64,000 bases of DNA from Paludibacter sp. GTDB lineage: Bacteria > Bacteroidota > Bacteroidia > Bacteroidales > Paludibacteraceae. The position numbers were made by a program, and so were the translations under genes. Shown here piece by piece: positions 8,311-16,914 of this stretch (its first letter is position 1; each line of letters opens with the position of its first letter). The notes under the pieces were generated by a model that saw only the letters and a list, made by a program, of their open reading frames with translations, was not told where the DNA came from and made no database searches. The DNA is taken from contig JANJVQ010000010.1 in assembly GCA_024710005.1 (NCBI GenBank), positions 1-64,000 of the forward strand, given 5' to 3'.

Positions 8311-10053
8311 AGACTGCGCAAAAACCACCTTCATTTCTGAAACATTATTTTTCAACCTAAGCTAAGAAAAACTTTTTTTTTACTTGGATGAATGCGCTAA
8401 AATGCTTATCTTTATTCAGTTAAAAAATCACATCCCCATGCATCACGTAAAAAGCGAACCCCGGAATCAAATTCAATTTTACTGTTTGGATCAACTGGTG
8501 GAGCCCGACAGTTTTGTGCGCATTATCGATTTTTTTGTGGATAGTATTGATTTAAAAAGCTTCGGATTTAGGCATGTTACACTCAAGAGTGAAGGTCGTC
8601 CACCGATTCATCCGGCCCAATTGCTTAAATTGTATATTTATGGTTATCGTTATGGTGTGCGTTCATCGCGTAAATTAGAGCGGGAAGCCAAACTCAATAT
8701 CGAAGCCCGTTGGCTGTTGGGGGAAATAGTACCCTCGAATAAAACCATTGCAAATTTCCGTAAAGACAATGCCGAACAGTTCAGGGCAATCTTTCGCAAG
8801 TTTGTATTTTTGCTTAAAGAGTTGGATTTGATTGAAGGGAAAACCATTGCCATTGATTCCTTTAAGGTGAGGGCGCAAAACTCGCTGAAGAACAACTACA
8901 ATCAGGGCAAGATCTATCGTCACCTGGATTATATTGATAACCGCATACGGGAATATGAGAACGCTTTAGATCAGTCGGACAGTGAAGAAGAAAAAGCGGA
9001 ATTGTCAGAGAAGATCAAGACACAAAAAGTGCGCAAAAGCAAATACGAAGCACTTGAAACACAGCTTAAAGAAACGGGCAAAGAACAAATCAGCACCACC
9101 GATAAAGATGCTCAATCAGTAGTTCTGCACCGTCACATCACCCAGGTGGGCTACAATGTGCAGGCGTCGGTAGATGCTAAAAACAAGCTGATAACGCACT
9201 TCGACACGGGTAGTGTAAACGATACCAATGCACTGGCATCAGTAGCCATTGAAACCAAAGAAATCCTTCAGGTAGAAAAAATGGATGTATTGGCCGATAA
9301 AGGTTATCATACCGGTGAACAAATACATCAATGCGAACAGAACGGGATCACGACTTATGTATCGCCCAAAGAACCGGCATCGAATAATCCGGATATATTT
9401 CCGGTGTCACAGTTCATTTACAATCCGGGGAACAACACTTATACCTGCCCGGCAGGAGAAACACTCAGAACCAATGGCACCTTGTACACGCACAGCAGCA
9501 AAGGATATAAGTCGGCATACCGGTTTGAGCGCTACAACAACGTAGCTGCCTGCAAAATCTGCCCGATGCAAAGTAATTGTACCACCAGTAAGAAAAACGG
9601 CCGCAACATCGACCGAAGCGAATATGCCTCGCTGATGGAGCAAAATGCCGACCGTATAAACCAAAATAAAGACTACTACAAACAACGCCAGCAATTAGCC
9701 GAACATCCGTGGGGAACGATAAAGCGACAGCGTGGCTTCGACCACGTGCTTACGCGTGGCAAGACAAATGTGTTGGGCGAAGTAAGTTTGGTTTTCATCG
9801 GCTATAACCTGACCCGTTGTGCCAATATCGCAAATGGATTTGAGAGGTTTAAACAGCTTATAAATAGCTATATAGACGCCTTTTGTCGTGTTTTTATGGC
9901 TCAGAAGGCTTATTTTAAGCCATACTGTGACATAGAAATCTCAATACCAGTTTTCTTTCACAATAACAGAAAGTTAAATATTCAGCCTTGTATAATGCTG
10001 TGAAATGAATATTTTACTACTTTTGGAAAAATTTGGGAGTTGTTGCGCAGACT
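8311..10053 (+). mobile_element. IS1182-family insertion sequence inserted in attC D
   Basis: About 1.74 kb bounded by imperfect terminal inverted repeats: AGACTGCGCAAAAACCACC at 8311-8329 against the complement of 10035-10053 (AGTCTGCGCAACAACTCCC), 15 of 19 matching. It carries one transposase gene. A 3-bp CGT occurs on both sides (8307-8309 and 10056-10058) and may be a target duplication, although the exact tips are uncertain by a base or two. The insertion separates the arms of attC D from its R' core. Confidence 0.75.
8438..10003 (+). CDS. IS1182-family transposase
   Basis: About 521 aa from ATG at 8438; in-frame ATG 8402 and TTG 8384 would extend it without conserved sequence. The N-terminal DUF772-type domain (FVRIIDFFVDSIDL...GRPPIHPAQLLKLYIYGY) precedes a DDE catalytic core (GKTIAIDSFKVRAQ, then VLADKGYHTGEQI). 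A cysteine cluster KICPMQSNC typical of the IS1182 group follows, then the late catalytic region WGTIKRQRGFDHVLTRG. Length and layout are complete, so the element could still be active. Confidence 0.9.
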   Translation: MHHVKSEPRNQIQFYCLDQLVEPDSFVRIIDFFVDSIDLKSFGFRHVTLKSEGRPPIHPAQLLKLYIYGYRYGVRSSRKLEREAKLNIEARWLLGEIVPSNKTIANFRKDNAEQFRAIFRKFVFLLKELDLIEGKTIAIDSFKVRAQNSLKNNYNQGKIYRHLDYIDNRIREYENALDQSDSEEEKAELSEKIKTQKVRKSKYEALETQLKETGKEQISTTDKDAQSVVLHRHITQVGYNVQASVDAKNKLITHFDTGSVNDTNALASVAIETKEILQVEKMDVLADKGYHTGEQIHQCEQNGITTYVSPKEPASNNPDIFPVSQFIYNPGNNTYTCPAGETLRTNGTLYTHSSKGYKSAYRFERYNNVAACKICPMQSNCTTSKKNGRNIDRSEYASLMEQNADRINQNKDYYKQRQQLAEHPWGTIKRQRGFDHVLTRGKTNVLGEVSLVFIGYNLTRCANIANGFERFKQLINSYIDAFCRVFMAQKAYFKPYCDIEISIPVFFHNNRKLNIQPCIML

Positions 10054-10087
10054 CTCGTTAGCTCTCATAAAAAAAATAAAAAATCAA

Positions 10088-11308
10088 TTGAAAGTAAATA
10101 AATCAAATATCAAAAAAATCAATGATGCTCTTGGTAAATTAGCTAAAAGATATGAGTTAATTGGAGAATACTTTGAAGAAGAACCAAGTAGTTACGAGGT
10201 CAAAATTGGAGATACAGAAATCCATATCCCATTTCCGAGAGATTCTGAATCAATTCATAAAATAGAAGAATTCTACCGCCTAATAGAAGAATTCGATTCA
10301 ATTGAGATTAAAGACAGAAATAAAACGGTAACAAATAGGTTCACACAAAGAGTAATTACAAGTGATTTAGGAATTATAGAATATCTATTAAGTGATTCAA
10401 GTTTTGAAGTAACGACAAATGAAGGAATAAAAATAAGATTGATTTCTTCTCCCATTCTAATTGGAATTGCAGCAATGGTATCAGGTGAATATGACAAGTT
10501 CGCACCTCCGTGTTCTTTTTATATAGCAGTTGAAGTTGAATATACACGGAAAGACAAAAGGTTAAGTGATGAAAAAGAAAACAAATTGTTACAATCTTAT
10601 TTTTTCGAATTAGCAAATAAACTTCATACAAGCATACATTTTTCCCAAGTTAGCGAAAGTGGTTTTTATGTATTTGATGAAGACGAGGAGGCAGAGTTAG
10701 AAATTCCCAAATTAAATGGAATTGAAGAGTATAACGTGGGAATGGAGATGTATTTAAAAGCAATTCAGCCTCTTGATGAAGACATTCGATTATTATACTT
10801 CTACAAGATACTTGAATACTTTGCACCAGTTGTTGTCAAGATAAAATCAAACGAAAAATTAAGAATTAAATTAGATTCTCCTAAGGCAATTAAACCTGAT
10901 GCAGATTTTTTGCAATCCATTTACAATTTGACAAGGAAATTTGATGCAGATTTGAAAGATAAGGATTTAGTGAAAGCGGTATTTAGAGAATGCTTTGACA
11001 TAATAGATTTGTTTGAATATCTTCCTGAATCTTTGAAGAAGAGAATTAGAGGACAGTTAAAAGAGAAAGATGTTTCATATGAGTTGAGTGAAGAACAAAT
11101 GACTATTGCAGCAAATATGCTTGGGAGTATTGTTTATAGTACAAGGAATTCAATAGTCCATGCAAAATCAAATTATGAAACAGATAAAAATGAATGTGTA
11201 ATTGATGACTTACCTGAACTAAACAACTTTCTCAAACATGCTTGTTACAGTACAATAAAATGGTATAACAGATTGCCAAATCATTTAAAAATAGAAAACG
11301 AGAGCTAA
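10088..11308 (+). CDS. HEPN-motif protein (ApeA-like HEPN), cassette cargo
   Basis: About 406 aa if started at TTG 10088. The open frame reaches back into the IS end at 10040, and no ATG exists near the N-terminus. The first 230 residues are an unassigned mixed domain. The C-terminal half is helical with LLYFYKILEYFAP and then STRNSIVHAKSNY (R about 353). RNSIVH fits the catalytic R-[N/H/D]-x3-H motif of HEPN ribonucleases, and the preceding helix resembles ApeA/Apea-like HEPN proteins. It lies between the displaced R' core (10057) and attC E, its stop next to the R'' box. RNA cleavage in an abortive-infection role is inferred. Loss of its original promoter or start to the IS is possible. Confidence 0.65.
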   Translation: MKVNKSNIKKINDALGKLAKRYELIGEYFEEEPSSYEVKIGDTEIHIPFPRDSESIHKIEEFYRLIEEFDSIEIKDRNKTVTNRFTQRVITSDLGIIEYLLSDSSFEVTTNEGIKIRLISSPILIGIAAMVSGEYDKFAPPCSFYIAVEVEYTRKDKRLSDEKENKLLQSYFFELANKLHTSIHFSQVSESGFYVFDEDEEAELEIPKLNGIEEYNVGMEMYLKAIQPLDEDIRLLYFYKILEYFAPVVVKIKSNEKLRIKLDSPKAIKPDADFLQSIYNLTRKFDADLKDKDLVKAVFRECFDIIDLFEYLPESLKKRIRGQLKEKDVSYELSEEQMTIAANMLGSIVYSTRNSIVHAKSNYETDKNECVIDDLPELNNFLKHACYSTIKWYNRLPNHLKIENES

Positions 11309-11369
11309 TAAAGTGTATGTGCTCATGTCGGGAAAAAGACCTCCACGCCACATACAACAACCGTTGGCG
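11300..11369 (+). repeat. attC-like site E (short)
   Basis: About 70 bp. R'' region GAGAGCTAAT (11300-11309), a short stem GTATGTG...CACATAC, and an R' core GTTGGCG (11363-11369). The R'' is a 9-of-10 complement of the cassette's own start GTTAGCTCTC at 10057-10066, now on the far side of the IS end. It is much shorter than sites A-D, as is usual for heterogeneous cassette arrays. Confidence 0.65.
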
Positions 11370-11414
11370 GCAACCATATGTGGAGACAGTGCAATATCAA
11401 CGTTTAACGGTAAA

Positions 11415-12185
11415 ATGACAATGACAGCTTATCTTGATTACAATATTTTTACAGCTATTGAGGATGGAGACTTTACGATAAATAAAATTTTTGATAAGGT
11501 TGATAAACATATAAATAATTTCCCTTTTTCGGCTGCTCACATTCAAGAAGTAGACAACATTTTTGCCGATACAGACGAACTGCGAGACAGTTTTATTGCT
11601 AAGCGACTCAACACTATTAAGCAGATAACAAATTGTTCATACATTTTTCAGGAAATTCCTTCCAACAAAATTTATTGGCTTACAGAAGAGCCGACAATTG
11701 TTTTGGAAACAATTCGACATGTTCCATTTGCAAAAACATCAATGAAAATATTTATGAATTTTATTTCAAATGAACAGAAAGAACATCTGAGACAGACACT
11801 TGGGATCAACACAAAAGAACTAAACAATTACAGCCCGAAACAAGTAATTCAACATCTCAACACTAAATTAACAAATTGGGGTACACAGGATAATTTTCTG
11901 CAACTCCTTGACAAAGCAATTTCATTTCATCCAAACAAAAAAGATTTTGGTCAACACAATAATATTGCGGGAGTTATGGAGCTATTGGACATGCTCGGAT
12001 ATTGGAAGGACAAAGTAACCGAAACATCAAATTATGCAAGACTTTGGGACTCCAATCATATTCACTTTGCATCGTATTGCGACTACCTAATTTCTGACGA
12101 CAAACGACTTCGGTACAAAGCAAAAGTAGTTTATGATATTTACAGTATCAGTACTAAAATTGTATCATCAAACGGGATTGAGTAA
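11415..12185 (+). CDS. PIN-like domain protein, last recognisable cassette
   Basis: 256 aa from ATG 11415 (a second ATG at 11421). The frame continues upstream through attC E, but that part is not protein-like. The start MTAYLDYNIF places an early aspartate as in PIN-fold nucleases. The C-terminal segment WDSNHIHFASYCDYLISDDK followed by RLRYKAKVVYDIY is the classic PIN-like end: H..YA..CDY-x-S/TDD-KRL-x-KA. Metal-dependent RNase activity is the family expectation. It follows attC E, but no R'' complementary to its start (GCCGCCAAC) is found downstream, so the array seems truncated after it. Confidence 0.65.
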   Translation: MTMTAYLDYNIFTAIEDGDFTINKIFDKVDKHINNFPFSAAHIQEVDNIFADTDELRDSFIAKRLNTIKQITNCSYIFQEIPSNKIYWLTEEPTIVLETIRHVPFAKTSMKIFMNFISNEQKEHLRQTLGINTKELNNYSPKQVIQHLNTKLTNWGTQDNFLQLLDKAISFHPNKKDFGQHNNIAGVMELLDMLGYWKDKVTETSNYARLWDSNHIHFASYCDYLISDDKRLRYKAKVVYDIYSISTKIVSSNGIE

Positions 12186-12226
12186 TTAAATGATATAAAT
12201 TAACGAATTTTTTAAATCTTATTATT

Positions 12227-12808
12227 ATGACAATCTTCATGAATATAAATTGCCTAACTGTAAGTTGGGCAGGAATTATTGGATCTATTGGTGGCATAAT
12301 TGGTATTATAGCTGGGCTTTGGGCATTGTTTGATAGATATAAAAATAGAATCCCGAGAATTATTGTATTTGCCCCATATCAATTCACTGCAATTGATGCT
12401 GTTACAGGGAAGAATATTCTTTCGATTTTCTTTCGATTTTCAAATTTATCACAAACACCAACTTTTCTTTTCATTGAAACACTCAAAGCTGAGTTGTACT
12501 ATGATGATTTACAGGAATGGAAAAAAGTAAGCATGTTGAAATTATTAACAGAAAAAATTTCAACAGATTTTTCCAAAGAAATGAATGTCCATTTTGGAAT
12601 TAATAAAGTTAAGAATATAGATGTATTTGATGAAAATATTATTAAGTATGGGTACCCTCTATGTGGTTATCTGACTTTTCAAATTGAAAACAAAAAATAC
12701 AGTAAGTTAAGAGGAGAAGTGATTGATTCTCGACAAAAAAAAATAAAATTTAATATTGATTTTAAAGATCAGAAGAAATATGATCCAGCTTCAACAATAG
12801 AGAAGTGA
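12227..12808 (+). CDS. Uncharacterised membrane-anchored protein
   Basis: 193 aa. An N-terminal glycine/isoleucine-rich helix (SIGGIIGIIAGLWALFDRY, about residues 21-40) is followed by a soluble domain of about 145 residues rich in beta-strand patterns (RIIVFAPYQFTAIDAV; YPLCGYLTFQIENKKYSKL). No family recognised. It lies 41 bp after the PIN-like gene on the same strand and may share its transcript. No attC separates them, so it may be the chromosomal flank of the array. Confidence 0.6.
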   Translation: MTIFMNINCLTVSWAGIIGSIGGIIGIIAGLWALFDRYKNRIPRIIVFAPYQFTAIDAVTGKNILSIFFRFSNLSQTPTFLFIETLKAELYYDDLQEWKKVSMLKLLTEKISTDFSKEMNVHFGINKVKNIDVFDENIIKYGYPLCGYLTFQIENKKYSKLRGEVIDSRQKKIKFNIDFKDQKKYDPASTIEK

Positions 12809-13015
12809 GGCATTATTCCAAATCAGAAGATTTATTATTTTACATTAAATTCTTTTGCCACATTTAATTTGAAAGTGTAATTGTCAGGAATAGAGATGTA
12901 TATCTTTTCAATACCTATTGAGTCCCCCTAAAAACCTGACCATTCATAAGATATAGTCTCAGGTTTAAAAGGGATTTGTTTTGTTATATATAAGAAAGGT
13001 TTCATATGAAGATTT

Positions 13016-13192
13016 TTATTTTATAACTTTTATGGCGACCTGTGCCAATTCAAAAATCATGTTTGATATATCTTCAATTTCTTTTTCTGACATTTCAGCA
13101 AATTTCTTAAATTGTCTGATTTCTTCATGTGTCAATTTTTGATGTTGATACTTCACATTATGACCATCATTCTCTTTGTAGTAATTTCCCAT
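13016..13192 (-). CDS. Small 58-aa protein at the end of the type I RM operon
   Basis: ATG at 13192 to TAA at 13016-13018, 17 bp beyond the hsdR stop and in the same direction. The product is hydrophilic, with a helical second half (LTHEEIRQFKKFAEMSEKEI, EDISNMIFELAQVAIKVIK). The 17-bp spacing and protein-like composition support a real gene. No family is recognised. It may modulate the restriction complex or simply be an accessory passenger. It is easy to miss because of its length. Confidence 0.6.
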   Translation of the reverse strand: MGNYYKENDGHNVKYQHQKLTHEEIRQFKKFAEMSEKEIEDISNMIFELAQVAIKVIK

Positions 13193-13209
13193 TATTAAAA
13201 TTGTGCTTT

Positions 13210-16200
13210 TTAATTTTCAGGCTCAGAAGCAGAAAGTAATTCTTTTGGCTCAATTTTATAAGAATTTACCTTTTTCCCTTCATTTCGCATATTGAAATAC
13301 ATGGCTTTGCCGATTTCACTCATCACATGCTTATAGAATTGGTCGTTTTCAAATAACTTGGCGAAGGCATCCATCTGTTCCATGTAGCAGGATTGGGCTA
13401 CTTTATCAAAGATTTGCGGGAATATATTGTTTTCAAACATTTGTTCGTCATTATTCTTGGCTTGCCTTTTCAATTGTTTGCCCTGTTCTTTCAATTTGTC
13501 ATAGATAGTTTCAACGATTACCCGGTCAGCTTCGGTGAATTGCCCCTGGAACATCAGATTTATTTTGTCTATGATATTTTCAAGCAAATCTTTTCTGGTT
13601 TCGGGCTTCTGACCTTCTTTTGGCTTTTCGCCCTTGATGGTTTTATCCCTGGTTGATGGATTTAGTTCAATTGTTCCGCTGAACGTTTCTTTCAATTGAT
13701 TGTATTTCAACGCTATTTTATCGTCCAGATTGACTTTTTCGTGTGGGTTCTTTGGCAAGAACTTATATAGATGCTCGGTAAATACATAAGTTTTGTATAA
13801 TTCTTTATCAAAAGTTCTGACAATTTGTGCCATGTAGGCATAAAAGCGATTGAAGTTTTTCAACAGGAAACGAACCTTGAACTGGTTTTCTTCTGTCAAA
13901 GTTGAATAAGCATTCATGGCAGGTTTCAACGCACTTGACAACTTACCCAAGTCCTTCATTTCCTGTTCTTTCTTTGCGTAAATTTGATATACTTTTTCTT
14001 CGTCATCTGTGTTCCAAAGGTGGAATACGTCCAAATCGTTTTTGAATGTATAGACATAATTCACATCCACAGGGCTATCCAACAGGGTGTCTTCGTAGAA
14101 AGTGGAAAATGATTTTTTTATATCTTCGGCAGTATTTACAAAATCAAATACATAAGTATCCGTTTTCCCTTTGGCGCTTCGGTTCAAGCGGGATAATGTT
14201 TGAACGGCTTTTACGCCTTTCAATTTTTTATCCACAAACATCGTATGTAATAGTGGCTCGTCAAACCCAGTCTGATATTTTTCAGCCACCACCAGCACAT
14301 TAAATAAATCCGAATTGAAATACACCGGCAACTGACTTTCTGAAATCTTCTGGTCGTCGGTGCTATTTAGTTTTGATTCAGTATATTCTACATTTTGAAA
14401 GTTGATAGTGCCCGAAAATGCCACCATTGGTTTTATTTCTTCATACCCATGCTTCTTACAATAATCCTTTATCAGCATGAAGTATTTCACGGCATGAAGG
14501 CGGGAAGGTGAAACTACCATTGCTTTGGCTTTGCCGTCAATCTTCGTCAGGGTAATTTCACGAAATCGTTCCACCATAATTTCAACTTTCTTTTCCATTA
14601 CCGCCACATGACTATCGTGGAAATTACGTATAGCTCTTGTTGCTGGCGGTTCTTCCAATTCTGGATTGTCAGATACCTTACGGGCTATCAGATAGCTATT
14701 TTCAAAAGTGGTATAGAACTTTAATACGTCTATGATAAAATCTTCGTCAATAGCCTGGCGCATGGAATAATGGTGAAAAGCATCATATCCTTCGCCTTTG
14801 GGCACTCCAAATGTTTGAAGGGTCTTTGGTTTGGGGGTGGCGGTAAAGGCGTAAAATGACAGATTTTTATGCTGACCCTGTGTCAGCAGGGTTTCGGTCA
14901 TCAAATCCATTTCGTCTTTTACGGCTTCTTCTGCCTTTTCTTCTATTTCGGCAAATTCTTTCAACGCCTCATCGGTATCGGCTAACGCTGCTTTTAATTT
15001 ATCTGAACTTTTACCACTTTGCGACGAATGGGCTTCATCCACAATAATAGCGAAGTTTTTGCCCGATTTGGCATCCAATTCTTTATAGATAATCGGGAAG
15101 CGGTGAAGCGTGGTGATAATGATTTTTTTGCCATCGTTAATGGCATCTTTCAGTTTGGTAGAATTATCCTTGTCGGTAATTGTTTCAATTTGCCCTTCTA
15201 TGTGTTCAAAGGATAGTATGGTTTCCTGTAATTGGCGGTTCAGCACACGTCTGTCGGTAATAACAAATACGGTTTGGAAAATGTCCTTGTCTTTTTCATC
15301 ATGTAGGGAAGCCAACCGATAGCTAATCCACGCAATGGAATTGGATTTTCCACTTCCTGCCGAATGTTGAAGCAGGTAATTATGCCCTGAACCATTTTTC
15401 CTGGTTTCGGCAACTAATTTTTCTACTACGTCTAATTGGTGATAGCGTGGAAAAATAATCTTTGTGTCGGTTTTAGTGGTCTTCTTGCCACCTACCAACA
15501 TCAGTTGCTCCGTGGTTTGCTTGGAAATGTAGCGTTGAAGGATAGACAGCAACATATCCGCTTGTAGCACATATTCCCACAGGTAAGAAGTAGCATAGCC
15601 ATTCGGATTTTCTGGATTACCGCCATCGCCAATATTGCCTGCTCCGTTGGAACCCTGATTGAAAGGCAGGAAGAATGTTTTATCGCCCCGCAGCTCGGTG
15701 GTCATTGCTACTTCATACAAATCCACGGCAAAATAAGCCAGGATACGGCTGTTGAAATTGAAAATCAATTCCTTGGGGTTGCGGTCGTACATGAATTGCT
15801 TTTTGGCATTTTCTACCGATTGACTGGTTATCTGATTTTTCAGTTCAAGGGCAACCACAGGAATACCATTCAGCGACAGTACAATATCAATGGTGTTATG
15901 ATTATCAGCCGAATAAGCAAACTGACGGGTACAGCTTAGTATATTGGCATTATAGCGCTCCACCAAATCGGGATTAAGGCTGGACGATGGCGCAAAGTAG
16001 CAGAAACGAATAGGTACGCCCCGGTCTTTAATGCCATTTCTTAATACATGTATTAAGCCATAGCGGGAAACATCAGCTTGAAAAACTTTGTAAAGTTGCT
16101 TTTCTGCCCCATCCCCATAGTTATTCACAAAGCGCTGCCAAACTTTGGGCTGGGTATTCAGGATAAACGTCATCAACACAGCCATATCAATCGCACGGCT

Positions 16201-16299
16201 TTTATCATAAGTTGCCTGATTGCCTTTGACGTATCCTCCTGCTTGGGATAAGAAGAAATCTTCTATACTATCTTCAAAGTTCTTTTCTTTTGTTTCCAT
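13210..16299 (-). CDS. hsdR: Type I restriction enzyme, R subunit
   Basis: 1029 aa. The N-terminal nuclease region has TIDIVLSLNGIPVVALELKN, giving the D...ExK catalytic set. SF2 translocase motifs follow: Walker A HSAGSGKSNSIAW, DEAH box VDEAHSSQSGKS, motif III FYAFTATPKPKTLQ, and QTLSRLNRSAKGK (motif VI). The C-terminal 250 residues are helical and probably bind the methylase core. All catalytic motifs look intact. It is transcribed after hsdM, hsdS and a membrane-protein gene, 43 bp after the latter. Confidence 0.95.
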   Translation of the reverse strand: METKEKNFEDSIEDFFLSQAGGYVKGNQATYDKSRAIDMAVLMTFILNTQPKVWQRFVNNYGDGAEKQLYKVFQADVSRYGLIHVLRNGIKDRGVPIRFCYFAPSSSLNPDLVERYNANILSCTRQFAYSADNHNTIDIVLSLNGIPVVALELKNQITSQSVENAKKQFMYDRNPKELIFNFNSRILAYFAVDLYEVAMTTELRGDKTFFLPFNQGSNGAGNIGDGGNPENPNGYATSYLWEYVLQADMLLSILQRYISKQTTEQLMLVGGKKTTKTDTKIIFPRYHQLDVVEKLVAETRKNGSGHNYLLQHSAGSGKSNSIAWISYRLASLHDEKDKDIFQTVFVITDRRVLNRQLQETILSFEHIEGQIETITDKDNSTKLKDAINDGKKIIITTLHRFPIIYKELDAKSGKNFAIIVDEAHSSQSGKSSDKLKAALADTDEALKEFAEIEEKAEEAVKDEMDLMTETLLTQGQHKNLSFYAFTATPKPKTLQTFGVPKGEGYDAFHHYSMRQAIDEDFIIDVLKFYTTFENSYLIARKVSDNPELEEPPATRAIRNFHDSHVAVMEKKVEIMVERFREITLTKIDGKAKAMVVSPSRLHAVKYFMLIKDYCKKHGYEEIKPMVAFSGTINFQNVEYTESKLNSTDDQKISESQLPVYFNSDLFNVLVVAEKYQTGFDEPLLHTMFVDKKLKGVKAVQTLSRLNRSAKGKTDTYVFDFVNTAEDIKKSFSTFYEDTLLDSPVDVNYVYTFKNDLDVFHLWNTDDEEKVYQIYAKKEQEMKDLGKLSSALKPAMNAYSTLTEENQFKVRFLLKNFNRFYAYMAQIVRTFDKELYKTYVFTEHLYKFLPKNPHEKVNLDDKIALKYNQLKETFSGTIELNPSTRDKTIKGEKPKEGQKPETRKDLLENIIDKINLMFQGQFTEADRVIVETIYDKLKEQGKQLKRQAKNNDEQMFENNIFPQIFDKVAQSCYMEQMDAFAKLFENDQFYKHVMSEIGKAMYFNMRNEGKKVNSYKIEPKELLSASEPEN

Positions 16300-16341
16300 G
16301 ATTTGATAATTTTATTCACCTTATTAGGTTCAAAGTGCTAT

Positions 16342-16914
16342 TTACTCACAATAGGTGTAATATTTAGTTGGCACAGACAACATTTTAGCTGTCTTCTTTT
16401 TCATGTAATTATTGAAATCTAAATAGAAATCAACTTGATAATCTTGTGTTTTCTTTAATTCTTCCTCCAAATAACTTGTCCATTTGTAGATAACCTCCAT
16501 GATTTGACCATATTCATACCAAATGATTTTTTCTTCAAGTTTAATTAAGGTAGGACTAATTAAATTAAACAATTCAATCATGTTGTGAATATCACCATTT
16601 CCACATCCACCTTCTGAAAACATAGTTTCAATTGTATCAATTCTACCATCTGGAAATCTAAACTCATTATATTTAACCCCACTTAATTCGTTGTTAGCGT
16701 GAAATAATTCAATAAATGTTTCGATTTGATTTTCTGTAATATGTCTTCGTATAAAATCCAAGGTTTTGTATGTATTGTCTATTTGTCTTTGTTTTGTAGC
16801 GTTGATATAAGTTCTAATTGTTATAAAAGCACCAATAATAGCAATAGTAAGAAGCAGCCAATTCCTTATCTCAGCCATGTTAAATGTTTCACTAAAAACC
16901 AAAACTTCTTTCAT
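16342..16914 (-). CDS. Membrane-anchored protein between hsdS and hsdR (DUF4760-like)
   Basis: 190 aa. One N-terminal transmembrane helix (WLLLTIAIIGAFITIRTYI, about residues 19-37) precedes a helical cytoplasmic domain that begins QRQIDNTYKTLDFIRRHITE and continues with long amphipathic helices. The architecture resembles DUF4760 proteins; the family assignment is tentative. Its start overlaps the hsdS stop by 4 bp (ATGA), so it is translationally coupled to the specificity subunit. It is not a standard component of type I RM. A membrane-linked accessory or back-up effector role is an inference from position. Confidence 0.7.
   Translation of the reverse strand: MKEVLVFSETFNMAEIRNWLLLTIAIIGAFITIRTYINATKQRQIDNTYKTLDFIRRHITENQIETFIELFHANNELSGVKYNEFRFPDGRIDTIETMFSEGGCGNGDIHNMIELFNLISPTLIKLEEKIIWYEYGQIMEVIYKWTSYLEEELKKTQDYQVDFYLDFNNYMKKKTAKMLSVPTKYYTYCE

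Noticed and set aside
8101-8340. Open frame running through attC D
   Set aside because: It crosses the end of the coiled-coil gene, the palindrome and the IS terminus. attC arms often stay open by chance.
440-11369. Possible CRISPR array from repeated motifs
   Set aside because: The repeats are long, variable palindromes separated by whole genes, not short identical repeats with 30-bp spacers. No cas genes are present.
11313-11414. Upstream extension of the PIN-like frame to 11313
   Set aside because: That part is attC E. The protein signature begins at MTAYLDYNIF (11421), with ATG 11415 or 11421 as the start.
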